Shown here: one piece after another, positions 16,147-24,582 of the stretch | How the letters are laid out: each line of letters begins with the position of its first letter | How positions within the stretch are numbered: position 1 is the first letter of the stretch | Source of the DNA: Corynebacterium vitaeruminis | GTDB lineage: Bacteria; Actinomycetota; Actinomycetes; Mycobacteriales; Mycobacteriaceae | Length of the DNA stretch: 64,000 nt | Assembly (NCBI RefSeq): GCF_001054325.1 | Contig: NZ_JVVM01000020.1 | Span: 248,001-312,000 of the forward strand | Reading direction: 5' to 3' | The notes under the pieces: model-generated | What the model was told of the DNA's origin: nothing | Database searches by the model: none | The model's input: only the letters and a program-made list of their open reading frames with translations | Made by a program: the position numbers and the translations under genes

Positions 16147-16186
16147 GTTATGAGCCCAGCGAGCTACCGAACTGCTCCACCCCGCG
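16113..16186 (-). tRNA. Initiator tRNA-fMet (CAT)
   Basis: On the minus strand the 74-base gene folds into a complete cloverleaf: acceptor CGCGGGG with CCCCGCC, D arm with AGTTCGGTAG, anticodon stem CTGGG-CTCATAA-CCCAG with anticodon CAT, and T arm GTTGG-TTCGAAT-CCAGC. The three G:C pairs next to the anticodon loop and the unpaired first base (C1 facing C72) mark it as an initiator. CCA is not encoded; the genome has CTA after A73, so the end must be added by the CCA enzyme. Confidence 0.92.
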
Positions 16187-16281
16187 TCAACTGTCCTGGC
16201 TTTTACAAGCACTCACAGCGGGCGCTGACCTCTCCGGCCAACGAGAAGTAACTGTAGCACGGAGGTTCCAACAAAGACCAA

Positions 16282-16318
16282 TCCCCAGGTCATAGCGGGT
16301 TTCGCTACAACCTGGGGA
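16282..16318. terminator. Strong hairpin between UPF0182 and tRNA-fMet
   Basis: TCCCCAGGT (16282-16290) pairs with ACCTGGGGA (16310-16318), with a second inner stem TAGCG/CGCTA. No T run follows on either strand, so it may be a processing or termination structure for the UPF0182 transcript. Confidence 0.45.
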
Positions 16319-16353
16319 CGTGGGAACCATAAGAACCTATGATTCTCGGTCAA

Positions 16354-16401
16354 TTACTCACCGCAAGCCTTACTCACCGTAAGCATTACTGACCATTAGC
16401 C
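16354..16401. repeat. Three imperfect 16-bp tandem repeats at the end of the UPF0182 gene
   Basis: Three units starting TTACTCACCG, TTACTCACCG and TTACTGACCA follow each other at 16354, 16370 and 16386. The last unit contains the stop codon and final codons of the UPF0182 gene; the others lie just downstream. Confidence 0.7.
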
Positions 16402-19385
16402 TTCTGGTAGTCAGCGGCGGCACGATCGAGCTCGGCAAGTGCCTGGCCTTGCGCTGCGTAGTCACCGTTCTTCTGGGCGTCGTTAAGCTTCTGTAGCGCG
16501 TCGGAGATACGGCGAGCGGCGTCGTCACGCGCGGCGACATCAACCTTGCGCTCTTCCTTCGGCGCCTCGCCGTCGGACTCGGCACCGGTCGTGGACTCGG
16601 CGGTTTCCTTGTCCTTATCCGCCGGCTGCTCCTCGGCCTCTTCCTCACCGCGAACCTTGGTCACGGCGGAAGCGTCGATACCAACCTGGCTCAGAGCCTC
16701 AGTAACCGTGGCACCGTAGCCCACCTGACCGCGGTAAGCGACGAGAATACGCAGCAGCTTCGGGAACGCGGTCTCCTGCCCCTTGCGCTGAGTGTAGACC
16801 GGCTCGACGTAGAGAATCTCGCCATCGCCGACCGGCAGCGTCAGTAGGTTGCCATTGGTGACCACGTTCGTGCCCTCGAGCAGGGTACGGTCCTGGGCGA
16901 CCTCATCGGCGGACATCATCGTGTCCTGGGCCTGACGCGGGCCCATGGTCTGGGTGTTGGTCGGCAGGGCACGGATGGTGATGCGGCCGTAGGTCTCCGG
17001 ATCAGAGGACGCACTCATCTGAGCAGCGAGGAACTCGCGCTCCAGACCACGGAAAGCGGAAATCAGCTGGAAGCTCGGCTTACCAGTCTCCGGATCGGAA
17101 GCAACAACGTAGTACGGCGGCTGGGAGAGCTTCTGCTCTTCCGGCGCGGTCGGGTCGGACGGGACAGACCAGAAGGAATCGTTAGCGAAGAACACGCCCG
17201 GGTCGCTGACATGGTACTTGGCCATCAGCTCACGCTGGACCTTGAACAGGTCCTCCGGGTAACGCAGGTGCTCCTGCAGTTCTTCGGAAATCTCCGACTT
17301 CGGCTTCACCACGCCTGGGAAGACGCCCTCCCAGGCCTTGAGCACTGGATCATTTTCATCGAATTCGTAGAGGTCGACAGTGCCATCGTAGGCATCAACG
17401 GTCGCCTTCACAGAGTTGCGAATGTAGCTGACCTCACTGTTCGGCAGCGGACGTGGTGTGCCATCCGGGTTGATGGAGTCCTGCGTGGTCTCCTGGAGAC
17501 TCATGCGCTGGGAGTACGGCATCTTGGCCAGCGTGGTGTAGCCGTCGACAATCCACTTCATACGACCATCGACTACAGCCGGGTACGTCTTCGTGTCAGT
17601 AGTCAGCCACGGGGCGACCTTCTGAACACGGTCACGCGGATCGCGGTTGTAAATAATCTTGGAGTCCGCCCCAATTCGGTCGGACAGCAGGATGTTGAGC
17701 TCCTGGTAACGGGTCGCGAAAATCATGCGGCTGGCAAGCCCACCCACGCCAACACCGCCCTCACCGTCGTAAGTGAAGTTACGGCCATCGGCATCATACT
17801 CGTAGTCATTGCCGTCGCCGTTGCCGCCGACAATTGCGTAGTCGGCATCACTATTAGCAATGACCGGACCGTAGTAAATGCGCGGCTGCTTCAGGTTCAG
17901 GTTCATGCCATTCGGGTCCTCGGACTCGAACAGGTCAGCCACGGTGTACAGCGGGTAACCACCGCGGGCAGAACCAGACTCGGACGCGACCTCGTCGACC
18001 TTGTTAGCTGGTGCGGCAACGAAACCATTGCCGTGGGTGTAGACCGTGTGGCGGTTAATCCAGTCAGTCTGGTTGCCCTGCAGAGTCTGCGGGTTCAGCT
18101 CACGAGCAGCGACAATGAAGTCACGGGACTCCCCATCAATCTGGTAGCGGTCGATAGCCAGAGGATCGGAGAAACCGTAGAAGTTCTTCAGCTGGCGCTG
18201 CTGGGTGAAGGTACGCGGCAGCACTTCCGGATCTAGAATTCGGATATTGGCCAGTGTCGCGGCATCGCGCGAAATCGAATCCGCACCTTCCTTTGCTGCC
18301 TCCTTATCGCCTTCCTTTTCAACGGGCACGCCCCAGTCGCGCTCAACCTTCACCTTGTCGTCGGTAAGCCCGTAGTGATAGCGCGTCGATTCAATATTGC
18401 GCGCAATGTACTCGCGTTCCTTGGAAGCTCGGTTCGGGTTAACCGAGAACTGCTCAACTGCCAGCGGCCAGGCCACGCCAATTAGACCGGCGGAGACCAG
18501 CATCAGCACTGTGGCAAACGCCGGAATGGAGAGGTTGCGCAGGAAGATAGAAGCGAAGAATGCGGCAGCCACCACAATCGCGATGACCAGCAGCGTAATC
18601 TTCGCCGGCAGCAGGGCGTTGATATCGGTGTAGGAGCCACCGGTGAAGGTCTTCTGCTTGTTATTCAGTAGCTCGTAACGGTCCAGCCAATACGACACAG
18701 CCTTGAGCAGCATGAAGACACCGGCCCAGGATGCCAACTGCGCACGAGCCGCATTAGAGACTCGGGTCTTCTCCCCTGTGGTCGGATTGCCGGCACGGAT
18801 ACCACCGAGGAAGTAATGCGTCACCAGCGACAGCAGGAACGCAATAACTACTAGGACAACCAGCGTCGAGGCGATGTACGACCACAGCGGCAACTGGAAT
18901 GCATAGAAACCCAAGTCCTTGCCGTACTGCGGATCGGTCTCCCCGAAGGACTGACGGTTTAAGAACAGCTGGACCGTCTGCCAATTCCCCTGCCCCACGA
19001 GGCCACCGAGCACGCCGAAGACGATGGGCAGCGTGGTGAACATCGACTTCGAACCGGATTCAGCCATTCGTCGGTATACGGCCTGCGGGCTGCGCGGATC
19101 CGTCAGCCCCAGGTCGACGGGACGCGAGCGCCACGCCAACCACATAGATAGAAATGTCAGCGCGCCCGTTATCAGGCCTACGATGACAAACAGGACGATG
19201 CGAGTGAGCCATGTGGTGCCGAAGACTCCTCGATAGCCCACTTCACCGAACCACTGAAAGTCCGTATAAAGATTGACGGCGATGGGAATCACAAAGGTCA
19301 GCGCAGCAATCACCAACACGGTAATTGCCAGCCACCCCGGGCGGCCACCCGCCGATCGTCTCGGTCGAGTCTGGTTTAGAGACAA
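16386..19385 (-). CDS. UPF0182 family large membrane protein
   Basis: A 999-residue protein of the actinobacterial UPF0182 family, whose function is unknown. The N-terminal 300 residues carry about seven membrane spans (for example WLAITVLVIAALTFVIPIAV), followed by a large domain outside or inside the membrane with DRYQIDGESRDFIVAARELN and many acidic motifs. The last 90 residues are a charged tail (EEEAEEQPADKDKETAES) ending in a predicted helix. The start is TTG at 19385, supported by AGGAGAG four bases upstream. It is divergent from the PPA1309 gene, its usual neighbour in actinobacteria. Confidence 0.9.
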   Translation of the reverse strand: MSLNQTRPRRSAGGRPGWLAITVLVIAALTFVIPIAVNLYTDFQWFGEVGYRGVFGTTWLTRIVLFVIVGLITGALTFLSMWLAWRSRPVDLGLTDPRSPQAVYRRMAESGSKSMFTTLPIVFGVLGGLVGQGNWQTVQLFLNRQSFGETDPQYGKDLGFYAFQLPLWSYIASTLVVLVVIAFLLSLVTHYFLGGIRAGNPTTGEKTRVSNAARAQLASWAGVFMLLKAVSYWLDRYELLNNKQKTFTGGSYTDINALLPAKITLLVIAIVVAAAFFASIFLRNLSIPAFATVLMLVSAGLIGVAWPLAVEQFSVNPNRASKEREYIARNIESTRYHYGLTDDKVKVERDWGVPVEKEGDKEAAKEGADSISRDAATLANIRILDPEVLPRTFTQQRQLKNFYGFSDPLAIDRYQIDGESRDFIVAARELNPQTLQGNQTDWINRHTVYTHGNGFVAAPANKVDEVASESGSARGGYPLYTVADLFESEDPNGMNLNLKQPRIYYGPVIANSDADYAIVGGNGDGNDYEYDADGRNFTYDGEGGVGVGGLASRMIFATRYQELNILLSDRIGADSKIIYNRDPRDRVQKVAPWLTTDTKTYPAVVDGRMKWIVDGYTTLAKMPYSQRMSLQETTQDSINPDGTPRPLPNSEVSYIRNSVKATVDAYDGTVDLYEFDENDPVLKAWEGVFPGVVKPKSEISEELQEHLRYPEDLFKVQRELMAKYHVSDPGVFFANDSFWSVPSDPTAPEEQKLSQPPYYVVASDPETGKPSFQLISAFRGLEREFLAAQMSASSDPETYGRITIRALPTNTQTMGPRQAQDTMMSADEVAQDRTLLEGTNVVTNGNLLTLPVGDGEILYVEPVYTQRKGQETAFPKLLRILVAYRGQVGYGATVTEALSQVGIDASAVTKVRGEEEAEEQPADKDKETAESTTGAESDGEAPKEERKVDVAARDDAARRISDALQKLNDAQKNGDYAAQGQALAELDRAAADYQKANGQ

Positions 19386-19536
19386 CGTCTCTCCTGTCCA
19401 AGTTGAGCTTGACTTGCCAGCGAGCTGGTAAGTCGGTCGTACGCTTATCCGTCATCTACTCTAAATAAAGTTCCTAACATTTGACTAAGGATGCTGTTTA
19501 TACAGCGTTGCCAGGAAAGGGGCGTCGTCAAGCGTC

Positions 19537-20115
19537 ATGAGCGAAAACAGCAGCACTCAGACTCATCTCAGCCAGCAAGCACTCAACCGCGCCGTGCGTG
19601 AAGCCGTCGAATACGTCCACGCCGAAGGTTGGGACCGCGCCCCGAGCCTCTTCGCCCTCGTCCCCACCGCCGCGCTTGCCGACGTGCTTGCCGACGAGCT
19701 GATTGACAGCGCCCCACTGACCGTCATTGCGCAGGAGCCGCTCCCCGAGGGAATTGAAGGCGGCAGCCCTGAGTTGGCGGACTTTATCGCTCGGACGTCG
19801 TGGCCGGCAGGTGTAGTCGGCGCCGTGCTGGCGCAGGAGATCATGGTCATCGCTCCGGAGCAAGCGGACAGTTTTGAGGGTGCATCACTGGATGAGGTAC
19901 GGGCACAGGCGGATGGCAAAGCGGCTCGTCAGGCGCGTCTTTTCAGCGGTGTTATCAGTGAGGGCCCACATCTGACGCTGATTCAGCCGCGCCCCACGGA
20001 AGCGGAGCTGGATGAGCGTGGCCCCTTTGCTGAAGATGAGATTGAGCTAAAAGATGGCTCAGGGGTAGCCGATGGTGTCATCGCTGCGTTGTATTCCACG
20101 TTCGGCGCCGCCTGA
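19537..20115 (+). CDS. PPA1309 family protein
   Basis: A 192-residue soluble protein of the actinobacterial PPA1309 family, with no assigned function. Typical parts are REAVEYVHAEGWDRAPSLFA near the start, LVPTAALADV, and HLTLIQPRPTEAELDERGPF near the end. No catalytic motif, signal peptide or membrane segment is visible. It stays next to UPF0182 in many actinobacteria, which hints at a shared role. Confidence 0.8.
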   Translation: MSENSSTQTHLSQQALNRAVREAVEYVHAEGWDRAPSLFALVPTAALADVLADELIDSAPLTVIAQEPLPEGIEGGSPELADFIARTSWPAGVVGAVLAQEIMVIAPEQADSFEGASLDEVRAQADGKAARQARLFSGVISEGPHLTLIQPRPTEAELDERGPFAEDEIELKDGSGVADGVIAALYSTFGAA

Positions 20116-20181
20116 TATTTTCACCTATCTGCGAAAAGGTCATTAACATCGGCAAATATCCATATTTCTACCTAGTGCCGG

Positions 20182-20213
20182 TTGACATCGGGACTAGAAC
20201 CTAGTTGTATAAC
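20182..20213 (+). promoter_or_regulatory. Promoter with a palindrome inside the spacer, upstream of the SGNH hydrolase
   Basis: TTGACA (20182-20187) is a perfect -35 and TGTATA/TATAAC (20206-20213) a fair -10, 18-20 bases on. The spacer contains the perfect palindrome ACTAG-AAC-CTAGT (20193-20205), where a bound protein would block the polymerase. The 157 bases from here to the hydrolase start form a long leader ending in a weak hairpin and TTTTT near 20330. Confidence 0.45.
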
Positions 20214-20370
20214 AAAGTGATAAAGGCGCGTCTCTAAGCATCCACTCAGGGTTCACCTCAGGGGTCGGCGGGAATGGGGCTTTCGAGAGGCGAGCTAGTC
20301 CGGCGAGGAAATCGCAAGTGTAGCGCGAGTTTTTCCTTCTATAAGGTTTTCGACTAAGAGGTTTTTAATT

Positions 20371-21210
20371 ATGAAGAACAACGTTGTTCGCCGTGCAGCA
20401 GCCTCGGCGGCCGCAGCTTCTGCTCTGGCGGCCTCCCTCCTGACTGGCGGTGTTGCCAACGCTCTTCCGACTGGCACTTACGTTGCCTTCGGCGATTCCT
20501 TCGCTGCTAACCCGGGCAAGTCTGACCCAGCTGTACCGGGCCGTGGCGGCTGCCCGATTTCGGTGTCGAACATTGGCTCTCACGTTGCTCGTGAGACTGG
20601 TCTGGAGCTGCACGACTACTCCTGCAACGGCACCACGGCTTTCATTCCAAATCAGCCGCAGAAGTCCCTGATGGGCCAAGTTGACAACGCCATCGCTCAG
20701 GGCTCTCTCGGCCCGAATACCCAGCTAGTGACCATCTATGTGGGTGCCAACGATGCGATGCAAGGTGCCGTTCTGCCAATGCCGGTTCAGGATGACCTGT
20801 ACACCACCAACGTAGTCGCTGCCCTGGACAAGATTAAGGCCGCTAATCCGACTGCCCGCATCATGCTGATTGGCTACCCGGCTTTCACTTCCAATGACCC
20901 GACTCACTACGCCTGCCCGGTTAACGCCGCAGGTTTTGCGCCGCACATTCCGGCTGCCAGCATGCACCAATACGAGATGGCTCTGCAGAACCGTCAGGTA
21001 CGCGCTGCCAATGAAGCTGGTGTCGGTTTCGTCAATATGAAGGAAGTTACCAACATCGACGTGGCAATGTGTGGTCCGGACGGCGAGCGTCAGGTCTCCG
21101 CCATTCTGGATACCGATGTTGCTTCCTACAACATGACCAACCACCCGACCTTCCACGGTTCGGCAGTTACTGGCACCACTATCGCCAACGTTTACAAGAG
21201 CACTTTCTAA
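20371..21210 (+). CDS. Secreted SGNH (GDSL-type) hydrolase
   Basis: This 279-residue protein has a clear Sec signal peptide (KNNVVRRAAASAAAASALAA, cleavage near VANA-LP). The SGNH blocks follow: FGDSFAANPG with the nucleophilic serine, TIYVGANDAM with the block III Asn, and NHPTFHG with the catalytic His. Paired cysteines in GCPISV/DYSCNG and YACPVN/VAMCGP suggest disulfides in the exported protein. It resembles secreted lipases or esterases of corynebacteria; the substrate (host lipid or a mycolate-type ester) is not evident. A bidirectional terminator follows. Confidence 0.88.
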   Translation: MKNNVVRRAAASAAAASALAASLLTGGVANALPTGTYVAFGDSFAANPGKSDPAVPGRGGCPISVSNIGSHVARETGLELHDYSCNGTTAFIPNQPQKSLMGQVDNAIAQGSLGPNTQLVTIYVGANDAMQGAVLPMPVQDDLYTTNVVAALDKIKAANPTARIMLIGYPAFTSNDPTHYACPVNAAGFAPHIPAASMHQYEMALQNRQVRAANEAGVGFVNMKEVTNIDVAMCGPDGERQVSAILDTDVASYNMTNHPTFHGSAVTGTTIANVYKSTF

Positions 21211-21257
21211 GATTGTCCGATGCCGCTCAGGCGTTTTGAAGGATTCTGAAAAATAAA

Positions 21258-21291
21258 ACCCTCGACCCACTTTTGCAAAGCGGGTCGAGGT
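21258..21291. terminator. Bidirectional terminator between the SGNH hydrolase and the P-type ATPase
   Basis: CCTCGACCC (21260-) pairs with GGGTCGAGG, flanked by AAAATAAAA on the left and TTTTG on the right, so it can stop transcripts arriving from both sides. Confidence 0.85.
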
Positions 21292-21321
21292 TTTGCTGTA
21301 CCGTGCGCGGCGGGCGCCGTT

Positions 21322-23196
21322 CTACACTTTCGCTTCCGTCGCGTCGGCTTCTGCAGTGACCTTTATGCGCTCTCTTCCCTTCAGCGCGCGAAGTGCGTAG
21401 AGAATTGTTGCCAGGTCGATAACCTCCTGCAGCAGCGCACCGACCACTGCTGGGATGTAGCCGAATGCCGCAATAAGCATCAGCGCGACCGAAAGCACGA
21501 TACCAATCCAAATGGCTGTCTTAGCTACGGTCAGTGTCCAGCGACCAATGTCGACTGCCCGTGCTACACGAGAAATGTCGTCGCGAGTGATGACCACATC
21601 TGCGGCCTCGGAAGCTTCCGTATCGCCGCGAGCCCCCATAGCAATACCCACACCAGCAGCTGCGAGCACCGGGGCATCATTAATCCCGTCGCCCACCATA
21701 ATGACCGGGTGCGGCTCCATCTCCTTCAACAGGCGCACCTTATCCTGCGGCAGTAGCGAAGCATGGTATTCGGAAATACCCACCTGACCTGCGATTGCAT
21801 GCGCGGTATTGGCATTGTCGCCGGTGAGCACCACTGTCCGTTCAAAGCCGTGATGCTGGAGCGCACTCACTAGCTCCGCTGCATTTGCGCGTGGTTGATC
21901 ATCCAGAATCAGTGCGCCAGCGTACTTGTTGTCAATAGTGACGTACGCTGCCGTCTGTCCGTGGCGGAAGTCGATTTCCCTAGCTTCCGGCGCTACCCGA
22001 TGAATGAAATCCAGCGTGCCGACGCGCACCTTCACTCCATCGACTGTGGCTTCCACACCTTCGGCATCTACTTCCGTGCCATCTTCGGCCACTGGCAGCT
22101 CTAGACCATCGGCCGCCTGAATAACACTAGCGGCCAAGACATGCGTGGAGAACTGCTCGGCCGCCGCAGCATAAGCAAGCATCTGGTCACGCTCGATATC
22201 TACCGTATGAATCTCAGCGACCGTTGGGTGACCGTAAGTCAGCGTGCCGGTCTTATCGAAAGCAATCGATTTAGCAGCAGCAAGACTCTCTAGGACAGCA
22301 CCGCCCTTAACAATCACACCGGCGTTGGATGCACGACTCATACCACCGAGAAATGCCACTGGAGCACCAATCAGCAGCGGACATGGGGTCGCCAAAACGA
22401 GTACCTCAGCGAAGCGCACGGGTTCGCCACTCATAATCCATGCCACCGCTGCGATGAGCAGTGAAATTACTGTAAACGGCACCGCGTAACGATCCGCCAC
22501 ACGCACAATAGGTGCCTGCTGATCCTCCGCCTGTCGGACCAGCGCGATGATCTTTTGGTACTGCGAGTCTGCTGCCGACTTGGAAGCTTGAATGCGAATT
22601 GCCTGCGTTCCATTGACGGAACCTGACAGAATCGTGTCCCCGACATTCTTATGAACCGAGCCAGCCTCACCCGTCAGCGAAGACTCGTCGACCGACGTTT
22701 TATCAAAAGTCACGCCGTCAACCGGAACGACCTCCGACGGACGTACCAGCAGGTAGTCGCCTTTTGCGACATCCTCAATGAGGATTTCCTCCGCATCATC
22801 CGGCGTCGCATCCAGCGACGGCAAACGACGCGCCATATGCGGTGCGCGGTCGAGAAGACTGTGCAAATCCCGCTTTGCGCGGTAGGCCGCGTAGTTTTCC
22901 AATGCCTCACCGCCGGTGAGCATTAGAGCAATAATCGATGCCGCGATATACTCCCCCACCGCAAGGGTCGCAACCATTGCAATAACAGCGAGAATATCTA
23001 ATCCGAATTCCCCGCGCACTATCTGCTTTACCATGTCGAATACCGTCAAAATTATGACAAATCCAACAAAGACAGTTGCAACAATTTGAGCCGCGGCAGT
23101 CAAACCTGTGAAATACAGAATAAGCACAACAATGAGTTCGATTGCTACAGCAATCAAAAGGCGATATTCCTTTAAAATATTGCTTGCTTTACCCAT
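21322..23196 (-). CDS. P1B-type heavy-metal transporting ATPase
   Basis: A 624-residue metal-pumping ATPase. The transport motif TPCPLLIGAPVAFLGG, the phosphorylation site DKTGTLTYGHP, the hinge MVGDGINDAPVLAAAGVGIA, and an A-domain SLTGEAGSVHK are all present. It lacks the N-terminal metal-binding (HMA) domain and begins directly with membrane spans (LIAVAIELIVVLILYF). A CPC-type centre with no HMA domain fits Zn/Cd/Co pumps as well as copper pumps, so the metal is left open. No metal-regulator gene adjoins it, and it stands alone between two terminators. Confidence 0.9.
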   Translation of the reverse strand: MGKASNILKEYRLLIAVAIELIVVLILYFTGLTAAAQIVATVFVGFVIILTVFDMVKQIVRGEFGLDILAVIAMVATLAVGEYIAASIIALMLTGGEALENYAAYRAKRDLHSLLDRAPHMARRLPSLDATPDDAEEILIEDVAKGDYLLVRPSEVVPVDGVTFDKTSVDESSLTGEAGSVHKNVGDTILSGSVNGTQAIRIQASKSAADSQYQKIIALVRQAEDQQAPIVRVADRYAVPFTVISLLIAAVAWIMSGEPVRFAEVLVLATPCPLLIGAPVAFLGGMSRASNAGVIVKGGAVLESLAAAKSIAFDKTGTLTYGHPTVAEIHTVDIERDQMLAYAAAAEQFSTHVLAASVIQAADGLELPVAEDGTEVDAEGVEATVDGVKVRVGTLDFIHRVAPEAREIDFRHGQTAAYVTIDNKYAGALILDDQPRANAAELVSALQHHGFERTVVLTGDNANTAHAIAGQVGISEYHASLLPQDKVRLLKEMEPHPVIMVGDGINDAPVLAAAGVGIAMGARGDTEASEAADVVITRDDISRVARAVDIGRWTLTVAKTAIWIGIVLSVALMLIAAFGYIPAVVGALLQEVIDLATILYALRALKGRERIKVTAEADATEAKV

Positions 23197-23385
23197 ACCC
23201 CGATAATGCCAGGATATTGCATGTTTTACGAGTTCAGAGACTGCAATACAGACTGTTCAATAAGCATTACCTAATACTTTTCACTATGCAGTACCTGGCC
23301 AATTTGCAAATACATCGGCTAAATTTACGATTAAATTCACCCAATTGAAAAATACAATTGCGTGACATAAAAATATAAAAAGAAA

Positions 23386-23413
23386 AATCCCCGACCATTA
23401 CGGCCGGGGATTT
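23386..23413 (-). terminator. Terminator of tmRNA
   Basis: On the minus strand AATCCCCGGCC pairs with GGTCGGGGATT and is followed by TTTTCTTTTT, right after the tmRNA 3' end. The 190 bases between it and the ATPase start are AT-rich and hold no gene that I can see. Confidence 0.88.
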
Positions 23414-23421
23414 CCTATCCG

Positions 23422-23802
23422 TGGAGCTGCCGAGAATTGAACTCGGGTCCACCGCCAACTCGCCAGGGCTTCTCCGTGCGCAGTTCGCACAATCGCCTCT
23501 ACTCGACCCTTCGGCTCAGGCAAACATGTCCGAATGACGGGCCCAGCCGCAAGTAAGAAGATCCCCGATGAGCCTTACGGCACACCCATCGGGCGAGCCC
23601 TTTTAAGTCGATGCCAGGGTCCGGACCAAAGGGCAAGCCCGGCCTGACAGACACGCTAGTCGCTTAATTAGGCAGCGAGAGCGTAGTCGCGCTGAGTGTT
23701 CTCGGCGCTTAATCAGTTGCTACGACGCTTAACGGTGGTCTCTAGCCTGCACCGGCACGCTTCCCCTGGCTCACTGTACGGTGTCGAAACCATGTCAGCC
23801 CC
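23422..23802 (-). ncRNA. ssrA: Transfer-messenger RNA
   Basis: tmRNA rescues ribosomes stuck on broken messages and tags the unfinished protein for degradation. The 5' end GGGGCTGACATGGTTTCGAC and 3' end GGTTCA-like T arm (GAGTTCAATTCTCGG) with CAGCTCC form the tRNA-like domain; GGGGCTG pairs with CAGCTCC. The tag frame lies at about 23668-23706 and encodes AENTQRDYALAA followed by TAA, with the usual ALAA degradation end. CCA is not encoded. The gene for its partner SmpB is 780 bases away on the same strand. Confidence 0.95.
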
Positions 23803-23919
23803 ATACAACGCCTTCGAGCGCGGGAAAGTGCGTTGCGCTCAAAGGATTATCAAGAATAACGCTTTACGACGAGAAAAGTCAACAAACCTCGTCATAAAAG
23901 CCAGCAACCCAATACGGTC

Positions 23920-23959
23920 GTCAACTCCGGGTTGACACTGGCGTCAACCTATGGTTGAC
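23920..23959. promoter_or_regulatory. Twin palindromic operators GTCAAC-N5-GTTGAC
   Basis: Two 17-base palindromes, GTCAAC-TCCGG-GTTGAC (23920-23936) and GTCAACC-TAT-GGTTGAC (23943-23959), lie with centres 23 bases apart, and the second ends seven bases before the ATG of the HTH gene. They are almost certainly binding sites for a dimeric regulator, most simply the HTH protein itself. Confidence 0.75.
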
Positions 23960-23966
23960 TGCAGTC

Positions 23967-24554
23967 ATGGATCCATTGACGACAATCCGTCACCGACTGC
24001 AAGCAAAGAACATTGCCGAACAAGAACTTGAGGATGCCGTGGCGCAGGCTCGCGCAGCGGGCCACTCATGGGCAGAGATTGGAAATGCACTCAATATCTC
24101 CCGGCAGGCGGCATTCAAGCGGTTCGGAAGTGTCCAAAACCCCGTTTCAGGAGAATTAATGACTGCCACAAAAACTACTCATATCGCCGAGCTCGGCGAA
24201 AAATTCCTTCGCCACATCATCAACGGTGAAGAAACAGAAACCGTCAACATGATCTCGCCAAAGCTCCGAAAGGACCTCCCCTGGTCCACCATCTACTCTG
24301 CATGGACAGATGTTCTCACCGAGACTGGCGCGTTCGAATCTTTCGACGACACCCAAGTCACCAGCCTCGGGGGAACCAGGACTAAGGCACCGACCTCGCA
24401 GAAACTACTGTCGAAGATTCTCGGCACTAGCCTCGTCATAACCACCCTCAAGCATGAGGCCGGCGAGTGGATGGCTCGAGTTGCCTTTGACCGTCACGAA
24501 AATGTCATTGGCCTGCTCATCCTCCCAGTCGATGCGACTGAGTTCCCCTTCTAA
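23967..24554 (+). CDS. HTH protein with DUF3887-like domain, probably self-regulating
   Basis: A 195-residue protein. Residues 15-50 form a helix-turn-helix ([19 protein letters not shown]-type sequence followed by RQAAFKRFG), and the rest is an NTF2-like DUF3887-type domain ([20 protein letters not shown] ... [20 protein letters not shown]). I chose the ATG at 23967; the longer TTG start at 23955 falls inside the operator. The paired palindromes immediately upstream suggest autorepression. The ligand is unknown. Confidence 0.7.
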   Translation: MDPLTTIRHRLQAKNIAEQELEDAVAQARAAGHSWAEIGNALNISRQAAFKRFGSVQNPVSGELMTATKTTHIAELGEKFLRHIINGEETETVNMISPKLRKDLPWSTIYSAWTDVLTETGAFESFDDTQVTSLGGTRTKAPTSQKLLSKILGTSLVITTLKHEAGEWMARVAFDRHENVIGLLILPVDATEFPF

Positions 24555-24582
24555 TAGAGGCCTCTTCTAAGGAAGACCTCTT

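Noticed and set aside
17211-18236. Plus-strand frame of 341 codons
   Set aside because: It is antisense to the conserved UPF0182 gene and has no recognisable family residues.
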